Positions 35,902 through 47,910 of a DNA stretch of 64,000 bases are shown in pieces (positions within the stretch are counted from its first letter, which is position 1; each line of letters starts with the position of its first letter). Both the position numbers and the translations under genes were made by a program. Location: contig JAQQWL010000010.1 of NCBI GenBank assembly GCA_038363925.1, positions 682,001-746,000 of the forward strand, given 5' to 3'. Under the pieces are notes generated by a model. That model had not been told where the DNA came from. It worked only from the letters and a program-made list of their open reading frames with translations, and did not search any database. Source of the stretch: Apiospora phragmitis (Eukaryota; Ascomycota; Sordariomycetes; Amphisphaeriales; Apiosporaceae).

Positions 35902-38900
35902 CAACAAGGATGTAACCGGCGCCTGGAAGTGGGCTTCGCTGATCAAGTATTGCGCTCAAATAGGCTAGCATGGTTGCAGTCGCATTTGCGCCATACGAAA
36001 GCAGGGCAGCCAATTGCAGTAAACTGAACGACAAGACTACCTGACCATATGATACTTATGCTTGAGCATCATGGAGCCTGGAAACACAGGAGCTCCGTAG
36101 TGCCACCCTGGTCATAGTTCTGACCCCCTTCCCTTGCTATTTTAGCGCCACAACAGGATCCCCCCTCAGTCCGACTTACGTAACTCCCATGACAATACTA
36201 TCTGGTGTGTGCTAGAAGTACGCTAGCAGGGCCATAAAAAAGCCCAAATTGCTAAGAGACTGCTGGCGTACACCTCGCTAACAGACGATTCCGTTCCATC
36301 TCGGGTTGGTGTAGTACTGACGTTCTGTAAGATAGACGAGAGCTGCTTCCTTCTTCCAGAGGTTTCCACCGGAATGTTAGTAGCTGAGTGGAAAGCTGAA
36401 GTCGATACAGAGGGAGTATCGTCGAGAATTCTACCCTTCAAATATGCAGGCGTAATTCCAAACCGAAGAGAAGACTGGTGGTGCCGTGTATGTAGTTGCA
36501 GGCTCGACCCCATTTTCGTAATCACAGAGTCAGCGGCCTCGTGTGAGTCGGAGAACAAACCCGAGAGCATGGCCGCACACGTTTCTAATCCTATCCAGCA
36601 ACCCCAACTTGCTATGGAGTCGCGAGGGGGAGGGCTTTTGGTGACCCGCACCCTCGGTATCGTTCCCACCTAGAACCCTCAAAGACGCCATCTAGTCCTG
36701 GAAGCAGTCGCAAGTCACCCAAAGGCATCCATGCCGAACACTGAAGCCTAGCTCGGATACCGATGGTTTGTTTTCATGATAGAAGCCTGCCCCGCCTCAT
36801 CGCCCGAACAACTTCGTATTTGTGCCCCCCCCCCCCAGCCAACAATAATCTTCAATCAACCATGGAGCTCGTGGCGATTAGGGTCTAAGTAAGGCCTCGG
36901 AGACAGTAGTCACAATAGGTATATGTGTTATACGCGTTGAGATAGCAGACGTTGTTAGATACAAAGGTTAATAAACCCGCCCGGCTCAGTGTATGTGTGT
37001 GCGTGTGTGCGTTCCGTATATATGCTATTTCTCCTATCGGGCAGGGGGTATTGATCCTTCCGGCAGTGCATGAGGAGGGGGGCATTATTTAAATAACAGT
37101 TGGTTTGAACACGGGTGGCCTGTTTGCCACCCATAGAAGAGCAAGACCACAGCGACCTGATTTGATAATGATGCGGGCATCCCAGCACGGCGAGCGAGAC
37201 AAATATTTCTTTCTTTCGCCCGCACGGGACGTCTGAGTAACCTTGGACCAGCAAAGCCCTGGTGGGCGGGGCGTAGGGCACCGTTTCACTCTCCAGAGGT
37301 GTCCACAGCCCTGAGATAGGTATGTAGACGGAAGATGGTCAGATGGGAGACTACTAGCTGTGTAGGGCAAGGTAAACCCTTGAGATGTGATCAGAGACAG
37401 AGGGAACGAGCGTAGCCTCACAGCTTGAGGCGATGCCAAAGATATATTTCGATTTTGAAGACAGATTCTACAACCCTAGGTGCACTTCTTTTAGACAAAA
37501 TAATTTTGTAGCTCCGCAAATTAAACGCACATCATCATAAATGCATTAACTTAGGCTAAAGAAAACAAACAGTCGTGACTTGTACATTCTCCGACAGTTG
37601 GGGAATCACAGACGTCTGCAAGCCATCTGACCCTGCTGGGCACTAGGTTCAAGATGCAGCTAATTAAGGGCAGAAGGGCAAAGGTAAAAAAAAGATGTTG
37701 CGGGAGTGGGAGAATATGATTATGCCAAACAAAGGTGGTTGGGGAGGTTGGCGCTGGGTCTGATATTGTAGTGGCAGACAGAAAAGGGGGTTGGAAAAGG
37801 GATCAATGCTCGACTAGCGATGCCCGACACCCGTCGCCGTGGAGTAATATTTCATTTTTCAAAATAAAACAGATTATCTCTCTCATCACTGGATTATCGC
37901 TACGGGACGGTCCGCACGCGTGCGGGAGACAGTGCTAATGAGGGCATTTCCAGAATAGAGTCATTGGAGCGAGGCAGTGCTAATGAGGGCATTTCCAGAA
38001 TGTAGTCTTTGGAGCGAGGCAAAGGTCAGGGAAGGGCTGATTACGATAGCCGAGGGTCAACAAGTCTAGTATGAGTCTTGAGATCTTGGCAGTGGTCTGG
38101 GCTTCTATTAACGAACAGTTATTGTTGGCGAAACCCCTGATTTTGGTAGCCTGTGTAGCTACTTTTGAGGCTATCATCACGGACCTAGATGAAAACATGT
38201 TCGTGAAGATCTCCCCCCATCATGTCTCGCGATCGGTCGCTATTGTGTCTTAGCTGTAGACGAAGATTCGAAGCTGCAGGTGGGTGAGTAGATGGCTAAT
38301 GCTAACGCCACTGCATGGAATTGCACAATGCCATGGTTGGGAGACGCGGAGATTCTGTTTGGGGCATCAACCCAGCCAATTACATATCAATATTATCCTC
38401 ATGCTTGATGCACAGGCACCACCCTGAACATGGCGATTCAACGTCTCCGGTTACACTTCATTGTGCATATGCAGCCCCGTCCCTTGTCCAAGAAACCACA
38501 CACGGAGGAGCCATCTATGGTTTATGATCTGATAGCGTAATGGAGAGTGTGATAAGCACTGGTAAGACCTGGACATAGTTTGTTTGACTGTGTTCTTCTT
38601 TGATCGTTATATTACACACAGCTGGTGCGGCCGCTCTGATCCGGGATAGGTATCAGGCTCATTACTCAACTCAAGTAAGATTGTCACTGGTCCAAGCAAA
38701 GCCATGATCAATCAATTCGGCACCGCAGTTTGCACTTCCCGGATCTCGCTAGATCCGATCTGATCGCCCTGGGCTCCGTTTCATGACCTGTCCGAGTAAC
38801 ACCTACTAGTGCATGTGTATCTACGACATTGATCGATAAAGCAATACTAGACTTACGTGCAGCCACGTGAGAGTTGCGTTTGCAATCTGAGGGAAAGAAG

Positions 38901-39197
38901 TATGCGTATCTATGCTTTTGAGATCAGATGCTGTGAATAGGGGGGTGTGCTTGAAATCTGTTCATTTTTGAGACACGGCAGAGGGAGACGAACGAACGCC
39001 AACTCAAATAACATGTACCAGGCGATCCAATCTGGCAGAGAGATACCTATGAACAGGATCAGTAACACTGATTCAGCGCCTCATGAAGTAGCTAAAAGTT
39101 AGAAGCCCGTCCTGCTCTTTCTCCATTCGCCTAGTCTATACATCCTCTCCTTTCATATCATTATTCTAATTTTTTAATATCTGGCCGCTCTGGTTCG
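35902..39197. other. Gene-poor 3.3 kb region
   Basis: Base composition returns to normal after the copia element. Open frames (for example 36223-36669 minus, 148 codons) show no conserved motif, domain or plausible intron chain. Contains C-runs (near 36825), a 45 bp tandem duplication at 37930-38019, and the leader of the sulfotransferase gene at the right end. Confidence 0.5.
37930..38019. repeat. 45 bp tandem duplication
   Basis: Two adjacent copies (37930-37974 and 37975-38019), each starting CAGTGCTAATGAGGGC and ending GGAGCGAGG, with about three differences. Confidence 0.85.
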
Positions 39198-40080
39198 ATG
39201 CCAAGTCCGCCGTCCTCTCTCTACCAACACGTATTATGGAACATGCTCCTGTCCCACCTCCCGGACCTACTGCAAGGCAGTCTGGCCTCCGGCGAGGGCC
39301 TCCTCTGCGTCGGGCTCCCCCGAACCGGCACCCTCTCCATGGCGATAGCGCTCAAGAAGCTCGGCTACCGCCACGTCCACCATGGCTTGAAGTACCCGGC
39401 GGACGAGGAATGGGCCTGGTGGCGGGCAGCCGCGGACGCGCATTTCGGCCAAGACCATACCGTGGTGCCGCCGTGGTCCAAGGCGGAGTGGGACACGTGA
39501 ATGGGCCAGTTTTAGGCCGTGACCGACTTCGCCGGCGTCTTCGCGCCGCAGCTCATATCGACCTACCCCAACGCGAAGGTCATCCTGATCATCCGACCGT
39601 TCGATCCGTGGATCAAGAGCGTCGAAGACACACTGCTCAAGTTTACCTATGCGTGGGACTACCCCTTGCGGCGATACATCCTAGATCCCCTCTGCGGGGG
39701 TCACATGGCCAGAGGTATGAAGGTGGTCTTCGAGGGTTGGCTCGAGGCAGATAACCGCCGCGATGCGAGGGCGAACGCGTTGAGACGATACGACGAACAA
39801 CATGAGCTGGTGCGAAGGACGGTCCCACCGGAGCGGTTGCTCGAATACCGCATGGGCGACGGATGGGAGCCCTTGGCGAAGTTTCTGGGCAAGGACATCC
39901 CACTGGAGCTGTTTCCCCATGTCATCGAGACGTCTTGGATAGTTGAGCAGGGAAGAAGAGAGGAGGAGAAGGAAAATTGGAATGGCTATGTCCAAGCTCA
40001 TCAAGATGGCATCGCCGTTGGCATTCTTGGTTCTTGGATACTGGATAGGAGGAGTGAGCAAGCCGATGGTATCGTGTTAA
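39198..40080 (+). pseudogene. Sulfotransferase-family protein (Sulfotransfer_4 type), two in-frame stops
   Basis: P-loop sulfotransferase-like protein, using PAPS by family analogy. The 5'-phosphosulfate loop is VGLPRTGTLSMAIALKKLG near 39311, followed by the family block HVHHGLKYPADEEWAWW. After the break come FAGVFAPQLISTYPNAKVIL, IRPFDPWIKSV, a basic stretch, and LLEYRMGDGWEPLAKFLGKD. Two stops lie in the correct frame only 12 bases apart: TGA at 39498-39500 and TAG at 39513-39515. Both are explained by one C-to-T change (CGA, CAG). Later a single-base indel near 39970 moves the frame to a C-terminal hydrophobic anchor (KMASPLAFLVLGYWIGG) with TAA at 40078-40080. Two nearby nonsense changes suggest a dead gene hit by light RIP or ageing. 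Confidence 0.82.
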
Positions 40081-40214
40081 TTGAGGCGCCTAAAAGTTTG
40101 CATCATCTATTCTGGATATGGAACCATAAAATCTAATGTAATAACTCCCAAACTCCAATAAGAACGCTTGCAAATGCTTGTTCGTTGACATCATAACTCT
40201 ATCTGGCTCCCACA

Positions 40215-41319
40215 TCACGCGATTGGCAGTTCATCCCCTCCCAGCCACCTGACAATGCCGTCCGCGCATTCCTGCCAATGAGCGTCCATCATGAGATGAT
40301 GGCCGGAACGCCTCACGGTCCACATACGACAGGTCTCCAGGCCCTCTCCCGCCTCCTTCGCCGCGGCAGCGTAGGCATACGCGTTGGATAGCACCATAGC
40401 AGGTGGGACCAGCTTGTCCACCGAGCCGGCGACGCAGAGGACTTTCCTTCCGCAACCGAGTCCGGACAAGCTTTCCAGGACCTTCGCCGCCTCTCCGAAC
40501 GGCCATAAGACTGACATGCCCGCCATCGCGCTCTCGCGCTTCGTCTTGCATGTGCGGAGCCACGTCTCGACGACCGCGTCCTCGGTCTCGTCGCTGAAGA
40601 AGGCGGCGCGCGCCTGCGTGCGCGTCCGGACGAGGCACCGCTCGCTCAGCAGGAAGGGGCGCCGCAGGGCGCCCCGCTCCGCCTCCGCTTCTTCCCAGTT
40701 CGACAGGACCTCGCGCCCGCTGCCGCTCAGGGGCAGGGACCCCAGCAGCACGAGCCCCGAGATCTCTGTCGCTTGCTTCTGGTGGTGGCGGCCGATGGCG
40801 CCCGACGACAGCATCCACTGCAGAACGCCGCCCCCCAGAGAGTGGCCTACGACGACTGGTGGTGGTCGCCGCCGCTTCTGACTGCACGAAGATGATGCGG
40901 AGTTCGTTGATGATGGCGCTGATGATGATATTGACGCCGCTGATGTGGAGGATGCTGAAGAAGCGGAGGACGACAACGACATCCTCGAGGCGGCTGCCTC
41001 CGTTGCCATATACGCAAGCACGCAGCGCACGTCGGCGGCCCAGCTGTGGAGATTGGTGAAGAACATCTTGCGTAGCCATCTTTGCTTCTGCGAGGCTCCG
41101 TGGCCGCGTAAGGAGAGGGCATAGGCCGGGTACCCGTGCTGCGCCAAGTAGGGGAGAAAGTTCATGAAGTCGTGGGCCGAACAAAAAGGTTCCGTGTATG
41201 AAAAGCAGCGGCGGTTTAAGACTCGCTGGGTCTGATGAAGCGAGCACATCGTCGGGCAGACTGTACAGCAACTCCAGGCGCCCGGACGGACCGTTTAGTG
41301 TCCTTGACTCGCACTGCAT
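40215..41319 (-). CDS. Alpha/beta hydrolase
   Basis: Serine hydrolase fold of about 365 residues, convergent with the sulfotransferase. The start at 41319 gives MQCESRTLNGPSGRLELLYS, then PPLLFIHGTF (oxyanion-loop HG). One extra T in the TTTTT run near 41185 shifts the frame; past it the protein reads AHDFMNFLPYLAQHGYPAYA and LSLRGHGAS. The nucleophile elbow is VVVGHSLGGG (Ser, near 40840). The acid and base are probably the Asp in AGSVDKLVPP and the His in RRSGHHLMMD near the C-terminus. An unusual Ser-rich insertion of about 35 residues lies just before the nucleophile elbow. No signal peptide. Substrate unknown; lysophospholipase/esterase-type relatives exist. Confidence 0.82.
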
Positions 41320-41966
41320 TCTTCTGAAGTTCTGACTCTTGAGGGCACGCTGTCGCTAGATGAGTTTCCTTTGGGATGAATTAATCGCTAATAATGCAAC
41401 CAGCTGTGGCTTTGCAGATTGCTTGGGACGATCTACTGGACCTCGAACTGTTTAAGGCCATTTTTGGTAACGATGCGACCGTCGCACTGATCGGCCCCGG
41501 AGTAAACTTGGGTACTAAGCATGTAAGCTTACAGTGGCTCTGATTGGCTACCAGACCAGTGGTGCCGTCATAGATCGGACCTGCACGTCATCGTCATTGT
41601 CACCTAATAATAGTAAACAGTGAATCAATCAGACGACGCGCGCCTGGAAGAAACTAAATCAGAACGACATATTCGAAAATCCGAGGCATAGCTGTCACAT
41701 GCTATTATCAAAGTAAATACGGAAATCGAATGTGTTGCTATTTCCTGGTCAAAAAATGAACCGAACCGCCGAAAATGCAGGCCAAGGGGCAGTACCTCCC
41801 TTAACGCCGAGCCCATGAACCTAGCAAAGCGAAGCTAAAAGAGAGAACTAACAAAACGACAAAGGAAGAAGGATTACGTGATTTCTTCGAACAACATCCG
41901 AGATCCAAATCCGAGATCTGACATACAGCACAACAACAAAACCAACCAATAAGACAGCGCAATGAA
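41320..41966. other. Intergenic
   Basis: No gene or repeat recognised. Upstream of the hydrolase and downstream of the TmpA-like gene. Confidence 0.5.
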
Positions 41967-43371
41967 TCAGCTGTCGAATATAGGACCGTAGGCGGGGATA
42001 CCTCGTCTTTCGAGGTTGTACACTAGTGATCGAGTCACCTTTCCGTTGCTGATAATGCCCACGGCCTCGGCGTTGAACTCTCGGTAAAGTCGAATCGCAA
42101 TGGGCAGAAGATCTCTCCTCCCTCCCTTCGACGTATCAATAATCTCCGGGTTGGGATCCATCTTCTTCACGAGCTCGATGACGCGCGGACCGTACGTGAT
42201 CTCCGGGATCCGCGTCTGTCAGAGTACTCTCATGGCCGGCCTCTTTTCGTCTTCGATGAAAGAGAGGCAGGGCCCGATGCCAGAACCCGTTGTCACGAGG
42301 ACGATGCGGGGAAACACCTTCATCACGTAGCCGAAGCCGTAGATGGGCACCCCGCGCTTCCACAGGTACCGTGGGGGGTCGGTGATGACCGAGGAGGTCT
42401 AGTCCCCGGCCTTGGACACGAGTAGGGAGAACTGGGTGTCCGGGGTGTCGCACTTGTCGGTGAAGGCGGCAAAGCTGTGCCAGTCCCGCAGCGGGTGTTT
42501 CGACACCGACATCCCCTGGCCAAACACAACGGATGTGTGGCTGAAGTGGAGTCGGACGGCATGGGTCGAAAGCGGCTCGGGGACCACCTCGACACGCCGC
42601 AGCAAAAGCCAGGGGTGGATGATGGCCGCCGTGGACGCCACCAGCATCCAGAACGCCGGCGAGGTCACCAAGAACCCACCCATCGACGGGCTCTCCCCCG
42701 AGGCCACGGCGAGCACCAGAGCCCAGACGATCGCCATCGTGGCCCAGGACGAGAAGCGGTGCGTGAGCTCGAACCAGTCGTGCCGGACGATGCGGAACTT
42801 CGGGTAGGCCACGACGACTATAAACGTGAGCAACACCAGCACGGCGTAGGCGATGACCAGCACGGCCGTCGCGGTCGGGGCGGGCACGAAGCCCTTGGTG
42901 TAGTAGACGAGGAACCCGGCGTACCACGCGTAGGCGCCGACGCCGCAGCCGCTGTGGACGCCGCCCAGGTGGAAGATCTTGCAGGCGAGGTGGCGGAGCC
43001 GGAGCGGCGCCGAGTGCGGGACCAGGCAGAGCGTGCGGAACAGGAGGTTGACCACGAGCGGCTGCCGGGCTATACCGGCGGCTAGGGAGATTCGCTGCGA
43101 CGGCATCAATCAGAGTCGTGGGGCTGGGGCCTCAGATGGCCACGGTGACGAACGCTGCGACATTGCTGAGGAGCGCCAGAGAGAAGAGACGTTGGTAGGT
43201 GTTGAGGACCTTGTATCGGAGGAAGGCCAAGGGCTTCGATTGTGGCGAAGCGGGCTTGCTAGATGCGGCAGAGTCGGCCACTATAGCGTCGATTACCCAT
43301 TGTTTTTCTTGTTGGACCGCGAGTGGTCTAGTCAAAACTATAGCCGAACCGGCATGTTCAGGGGCGGACAT
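41967..43371 (-). pseudogene. TmpA-like membrane flavoprotein, three stops and one frameshift
   Basis: Integral membrane oxidoreductase-like protein resembling Aspergillus nidulans TmpA, a membrane flavoprotein acting in asexual-development signalling. The start ATG at 43371 gives MSAPEHAGSA, then LAFLRYKVLNTYQRLFSLAL and the first membrane helix. Further blocks: LRHLACKIFHLGGVHSGCGV, several helices (AVLVIAYAVLVLLTFIVVVA, WATMAIVWALVLAVASG), then the soluble flavin/nucleotide part (FGYVMKVFPRIVLVTTGSGI with a GSGIGP turn) ending MDPNPEIIDTS and RRGIPAYGPIFDS at 41967. Breaks: TGA at 43132-43134, one extra C near 43090, TAG at 42399-42401 (Trp expected in KAGDWTSS) and TGA at 42219-42221 (Trp expected). 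All three stops fit C:G to T:A transitions. The layout is otherwise complete, so decay looks recent. Confidence 0.75.
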
Positions 43372-43920
43372 ATTAACCAACTGCCAACAGACGGTGTTTT
43401 GAACAGAACATGGCAAATTGGAGAAACAATCAATAATGGCGGGGTAGAAAAGAAATGCAACCTTCATTGTATTCCCCTGCTGAAGCTAATAATAGTTCCC
43501 AACGCATCCTAGACAGCCAGGTCAGCACTTGCCTTCGTTAAGCTTTTCATCGATGGACAGCAGGTGAGACGGCAGATCGGGAAATGTCCCGTGCCCACCA
43601 CACACACAGACATCATATCATGCCATCCGTGTCTCCGACGTCTTCCTTATCTTTGCAGCAAATCAATGCCAACCTCGTGGGTTATTGTTTTCTTTATCGA
43701 TAGATCATCAGCCAGAGAAAGGAGTAAAACTGCCAGACAGAGCAGACCTGGCCAAACTGTATTTATTTGAGATGGGAAATATGTTTCAGTATCCCCATAT
43801 TTATCCATAATATCATGGGAATTTGGAAATCCTGATCCCAAATACCATATTCGACATTTCTTATTCCATGCAACATCCCGTCTTTGGTTATTCAAGAGAT
43901 AGGTAGATTTCACCGTGAAA
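43372..43920. promoter_or_regulatory. Divergent promoter of the TmpA-like / adenylate-forming pair
   Basis: 549 bp separate the two divergent starts, short enough for a shared bidirectional promoter. No specific binding site can be named from sequence alone. Confidence 0.45.
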
Positions 43921-45868
43921 ATGGGACACTCAAAGGCGGTGGATAAGGCCAGTGCGGTAGACTTCATATCCTTTGTGTTTCACGCCCAGAGGGACTACGC
44001 GCCATCCAAGCCCCTCTTCATCGACGCGCAAGTCCCCGTACGGTCCCTTGATGTCGTCCAAACGCGGTCGCTGGTGCGGTGACTGGTCAGCAGGTTCAGG
44101 GTATTGGGTCTGGGTAAAGGCGACAGCGTCTTGCTCTCAGTGACCAATAGCGTATGTCTTCGATCCTAATCCTTTTTGGGGGGCCATATTCTGAAACAAA
44201 GTTATGGACGGGTCATAGTATCTTTACGCGGCGCTTCTCTACGGCATCATCAGCTTTGGAGGCGTAGCATGCGGCGTGAATCCCGTCTTCAAGTTCGAGG
44301 AGCTGGACCACCTCGTTCGCCAGTCCGAAGCCAAAGTGATTGTCGCCATTCCGGATTCGTTGCCCACAGTGCTGGAAGTGGCTGGCGCAAATGAGATCTC
44401 GACAAACAGGATCTTCGTCCTGGATGATCTGGACGCACCGTTGGACTTCATTGCCAACGACCATCATCGAATTAACAACCCAGATAAAGTCAGCGATGGT
44501 TCATCTGCGAGCCAGGATGATACCAAGAGCTTCACAGATCTGCTTCGCCACGGCGAGTCGGACTGCGTGACGCTCGAGTCCGAACAAGCACTGAGGGAGA
44601 CCCCGGCAATCTACTACCCAACGTCCGGGACCAGCGGCCTGCCCAAGCTAGTCGTGCTGTCGCACCACAACCTGATCATGCAGCACCACAGCCTGCACCA
44701 AGACGTCCCCTATGGCGTCGTCCGCGTCCTCTGCCTCCCCTGTTTCTACCTCTTCGGCGCGGCCTGGCTGTTCGGGTCCACGCTGCGCTACGGCGAGCCC
44801 GCCTACATCATGCCGCGCTTCCACCTCGACGACTACCTCCGCCACCTCGCCCGCTACGGCGCCACCGAGGCCTACCTCACGCCGCCCGTCGTGCACATGC
44901 TTTAACAACGCCTCCCCCGCGCTGCTGCCCGTCCGGACGCTGCTGGCCACGCTGCGCTGGGTCGGCGTCGGCGGCGCGCCCACCCCAGCGCGACCCTGTC
45001 CCAGTCTGGGGCATGACCGAGGTCGGCGTCGCGTGCCTGTTCCGGTACGGCGACGCGGGCGCGTACCCGGGCGCCGTGGGCCGGCTGCTCGATGGCTACG
45101 ACGTGAAGCTCGTGGACCCCGCGAGCGGCCGCGAGGTGGGCGCCGCCAACTACCATCGCGTGCCCGGCGAGCTATTCGTACGCTCGCCCAACGTCATGAT
45201 GGGCTACAAAGGCATAACGGCCCCCTCGCAGGACGAGGGTAGGAGTGAGTGGTTCCCCACGGGCGATCTGGTGCTGATTGAGGATGGCAAGGTTTATGTG
45301 GTGGGTCGGACTAAGGAGCTGATCAAGACCAAGGGGTGAGTAAATTGGATGCGCTTCAAGTCCCCTTTTCATTGAAACAAGAAAAAGAATGACGCTAATA
45401 AACTTTATCGCCGAAACGTCTAGGTGGCAAGTGGCGCCGGCAGAGATCGAAGCCCTCATCCAGCAGCACCCCGGCGTCCGCGACTGCGCCGTCGTGGGCG
45501 TGCGCTCCGACGACGGCACGACCGAAGTGCCGCGAGCCTACGTGGTGCGGAAGGTGGAGGAGGTGGTGCCACTGCTGCTGCCACACTCCAAGAAGAAGAA
45601 GAAGCCGGTTTCGGGAGACGATATCTACGGCCTGGTGGCCGGCTCGCTGGCGAGCTACAAGCGGCTGGAAGGGGGTGTGGTGTTCGTCACCACGATTCCC
45701 CGGACCGCTAGCGGTAAGACGCAGCGCTTCAAGCTGGTGCAGACCCAAGGCGTCGTCGACGTCGATGACAACGACGACACCAGCAGCAGCAAGAGAATGT
45801 CGGTGGTTAGGTGGGCACAGGATTTCTATGCGATGGTGAGGCCGAGACTCACGCAGGCATTTGATTGA
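43921..45868 (+). pseudogene. AMP-binding adenylate-forming enzyme, 4CL-like (AfeA-type)
   Basis: Adenylate-forming acyl-CoA synthetase-type enzyme. Exon 1 from ATG 43921 (FISFVFHAQRDYAPSKPLFI); intron 44152-44218; then YAALLYGIISFGGVACGVNP. The ATP-loop motif is YYPTSGTSGLPKLVVLSHHN near 44615. The A5-type motif VWGMTEVGVACLF lies near 45008, the A7/A8 motifs WFPTGDLVLIEDGKVYVVGR near 45252, intron 45336-45423, then WQVAPAEIEALIQQHPGVRD and the C-terminal catalytic Lys in RTASGKTQRFKLV. Breaks: TGA at 44080-44082 (CGA to TGA), a frame change near 44899, and near 44980-45005 a frame change plus an apparent loss of 15-20 codons between GGAP and HPSATLSQ. No peroxisomal C-terminal tripeptide. 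Divergent from the TmpA-like gene, so a functional pair is plausible. Confidence 0.8.
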
Positions 45869-45902
45869 GTTGCATCGACTCATTCCTTATGTAGTCGAGA
45901 AG
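45806..45902 (+). repeat. Source copy of a 97 bp direct repeat
   Basis: The last coding bases and 3' flank of the adenylate-forming gene. They match 50470-50566 at a constant offset of 4664 bp, with most differences being transitions. Confidence 0.8.
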
Positions 45903-46031
45903 TAGGCTAATCGATGGAGGAACATGGTTTCGATTGCTTTCGCAGGTCAGGCCACACTGTCCAAGGGCTTTAGGGCTCCCAGACTCCTCGAACCACTAGC
46001 TGGGTATTAGACTGATTTATCTAGATGCATA

Positions 46032-46074
46032 ACGTACCCTACAAGCGAGCTGCGTACATAAGCGAGCTGCGCAC
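46032..46074 (+). repeat. Left terminal inverted repeat, with internal subrepeat
   Basis: 43 bp; contains AAGCGAGCTGCG twice, 17 bp apart, a likely transposase-binding duplication. Confidence 0.88.
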
Positions 46075-47844
46075 TTTTAATTAACTTTCTTATAATTAAT
46101 TTTATATTAATTTTTCTCTTTCTCTTTTAATAAGTATAGAATTAAAAAATAAAGAAAAAAGGTTTAATTTAACGCTTTAAACGTTTTAAAATAACTCGAA
46201 ATTAAGTGTATAAAAAGTTATAACGATATATCATGTCTTAGAATCGATATTACGCAGCCGACGACGCGGAATTCGATCACGATCCGAAATCTCTATAAAC
46301 TTTTAAAAGTTTTCTAATTTTAAAAAGAAATTAATTATTCGATATATTATTAATTTAAATACGCGATTATTTTTTTCCCCGGTTAAGTAATATAAAAGAT
46401 ATAGCGAATTAATTATTTAACTTATGCGATATAAAACGCGTCGGCGTTAATTAAGCTTTTAACTTTATATAATAATAATTAAACCTCCGGACGCGTTTTA
46501 ATCGAAGAATCGATTATTAAAGAATTCTTTATAAAAATCTTAACGCGTATCGCATATAATTTATTCTCGTATAAAATATAATTAATAAGTATAAGATATA
46601 AAAAGAGGATATATATTATTTTAACGAGACCGGGTTTTTTATAGGCTAAATCTCGTTCGAAATAATCGTAATCACCTTCGATTAACGAGGAAAGCCTAGG
46701 GTAATATAATAAAAGAACTAAGAATAAGTTATAGTTATCTAGGGCGTCGAATTAAACGGTTACGCCATCTCTTTATATATTATTTTTACCGAGAAAACAT
46801 ACCTCTTTTCTTTATATAAAAATAACTTATTATCGAAGGATTAAATAATAGTAATTATTAAAAATAATTAAATTACGAATAAAAGAGGCGAGGACTAGAT
46901 TCGATACTTTAATTAATATATTAAGTTTCGTACGAAGGGTCGTTATCGCCTCCTAGTCCTAGACGGCCACGAAAGCCACTACTCGATAGCTTTCGAGCTC
47001 TATTACAAAAAAAACTCGATTATTATATTTTATATACCTTCTTATTTATTATATAAACTTTAACCTTTTAATATCGGCTATTTTTATACGTTAAAAAAGG
47101 CGCATAAAAAAGAAATTAAAGGTTTTATACGAGCGTATATTATTTATATTTTTAAAGAGGACTTTTTACTAGCGTTTTAAGCGATTTTTACCGTTTCGAA
47201 TATATAAGAAGGCTTTCGAAAAATAGGACTCGTTTTATATAATCCGGAATATATTATTTTATAATTAAATATAAAGCTACGCACTTTAATAACTCCGGGG
47301 ACGTTTTTAACTTATTTATCCCTTAAGAATTAAAAACTTTAAATAATTTAATTAAAACTTAATTTTAAACCGAATACGTTCGAAACCGTATTATATAATA
47401 TTAAAATAACTTTTTAACGTTTATTTTAATTAGTTTTAATTAAATTATAAAAGTTATAACGTAAGTTATATACCGAGTTACTTTTTTAAAAAGTAAGAAT
47501 ATAATATTTCGAAAAATAAATAAGATACTTAACCGGCGCCGCCGTATAAAAAAGAAACGGCAATAAAATAAAGGATTATTTCGTATATAAGCTAAAAAAG
47601 ATTTATAATTTTAAAAAAAATATTAATAAATAGTTATAAAACGAATCGCGTCGGAGGAATAGTTATACAAAGACGTTTAAAATACGCTTATAACGCTATA
47701 AAATCTACGGAGAGCCTAGGCATAATACGCGTACTTATTAAAATAATATAAAAACCTTTAAAAATAATAATTATTAATATATTTAATTAATTAGAAGCGT
47801 TATAATTCAATTAATTTATAACTTATAAAGCTTAATAATAGAAA

Positions 47845-47887
47845 ATACACAGCTCGCTTATATGCGCAGCTCGCTTGTGGGGTACAT
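47845..47887 (-). repeat. Right terminal inverted repeat
   Basis: Reverse complement of the left repeat with a few transitions; the AAGCGAGCTG subrepeat is also present twice. Confidence 0.88.
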
Positions 47888-47910
47888 TAATTAAGGAGGT
47901 ATGCTTGATT

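Larger units (their letters stand above)
46032..47887 (+). mobile_element. Pot2/Fot1-type pogo DNA transposon, RIP-degraded
   Basis: 1856 bp, flanked by TA on both sides (46030-46031, 47888-47889), the Tc1/mariner target. Inverted repeats of about 43 bp begin ACGTACCCTACAAGCGAGCT on the left and ATGTACCCCACAAGCGAGCT (reverse complement) on the right. The plus strand still shows the DDE_1 transposase core near 46950-47000 (LLVLDGHESHYSIAFELYY) and downstream DIGYFYTLKKAHK, plus a C-terminal GLVLYNPE-type stretch, all broken by stops. The length matches Pot2/Fot1 elements. Non-autonomous as it stands. Confidence 0.93.

Noticed and set aside
36223..36669. 148-codon open frame on the minus strand
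   Set aside because: Composition and lack of any motif make it indistinguishable from chance; not called as a gene.
43564..43770. Small frame in the divergent promoter
   Set aside because: No motif; it lies between the two starts and is more simply promoter sequence.
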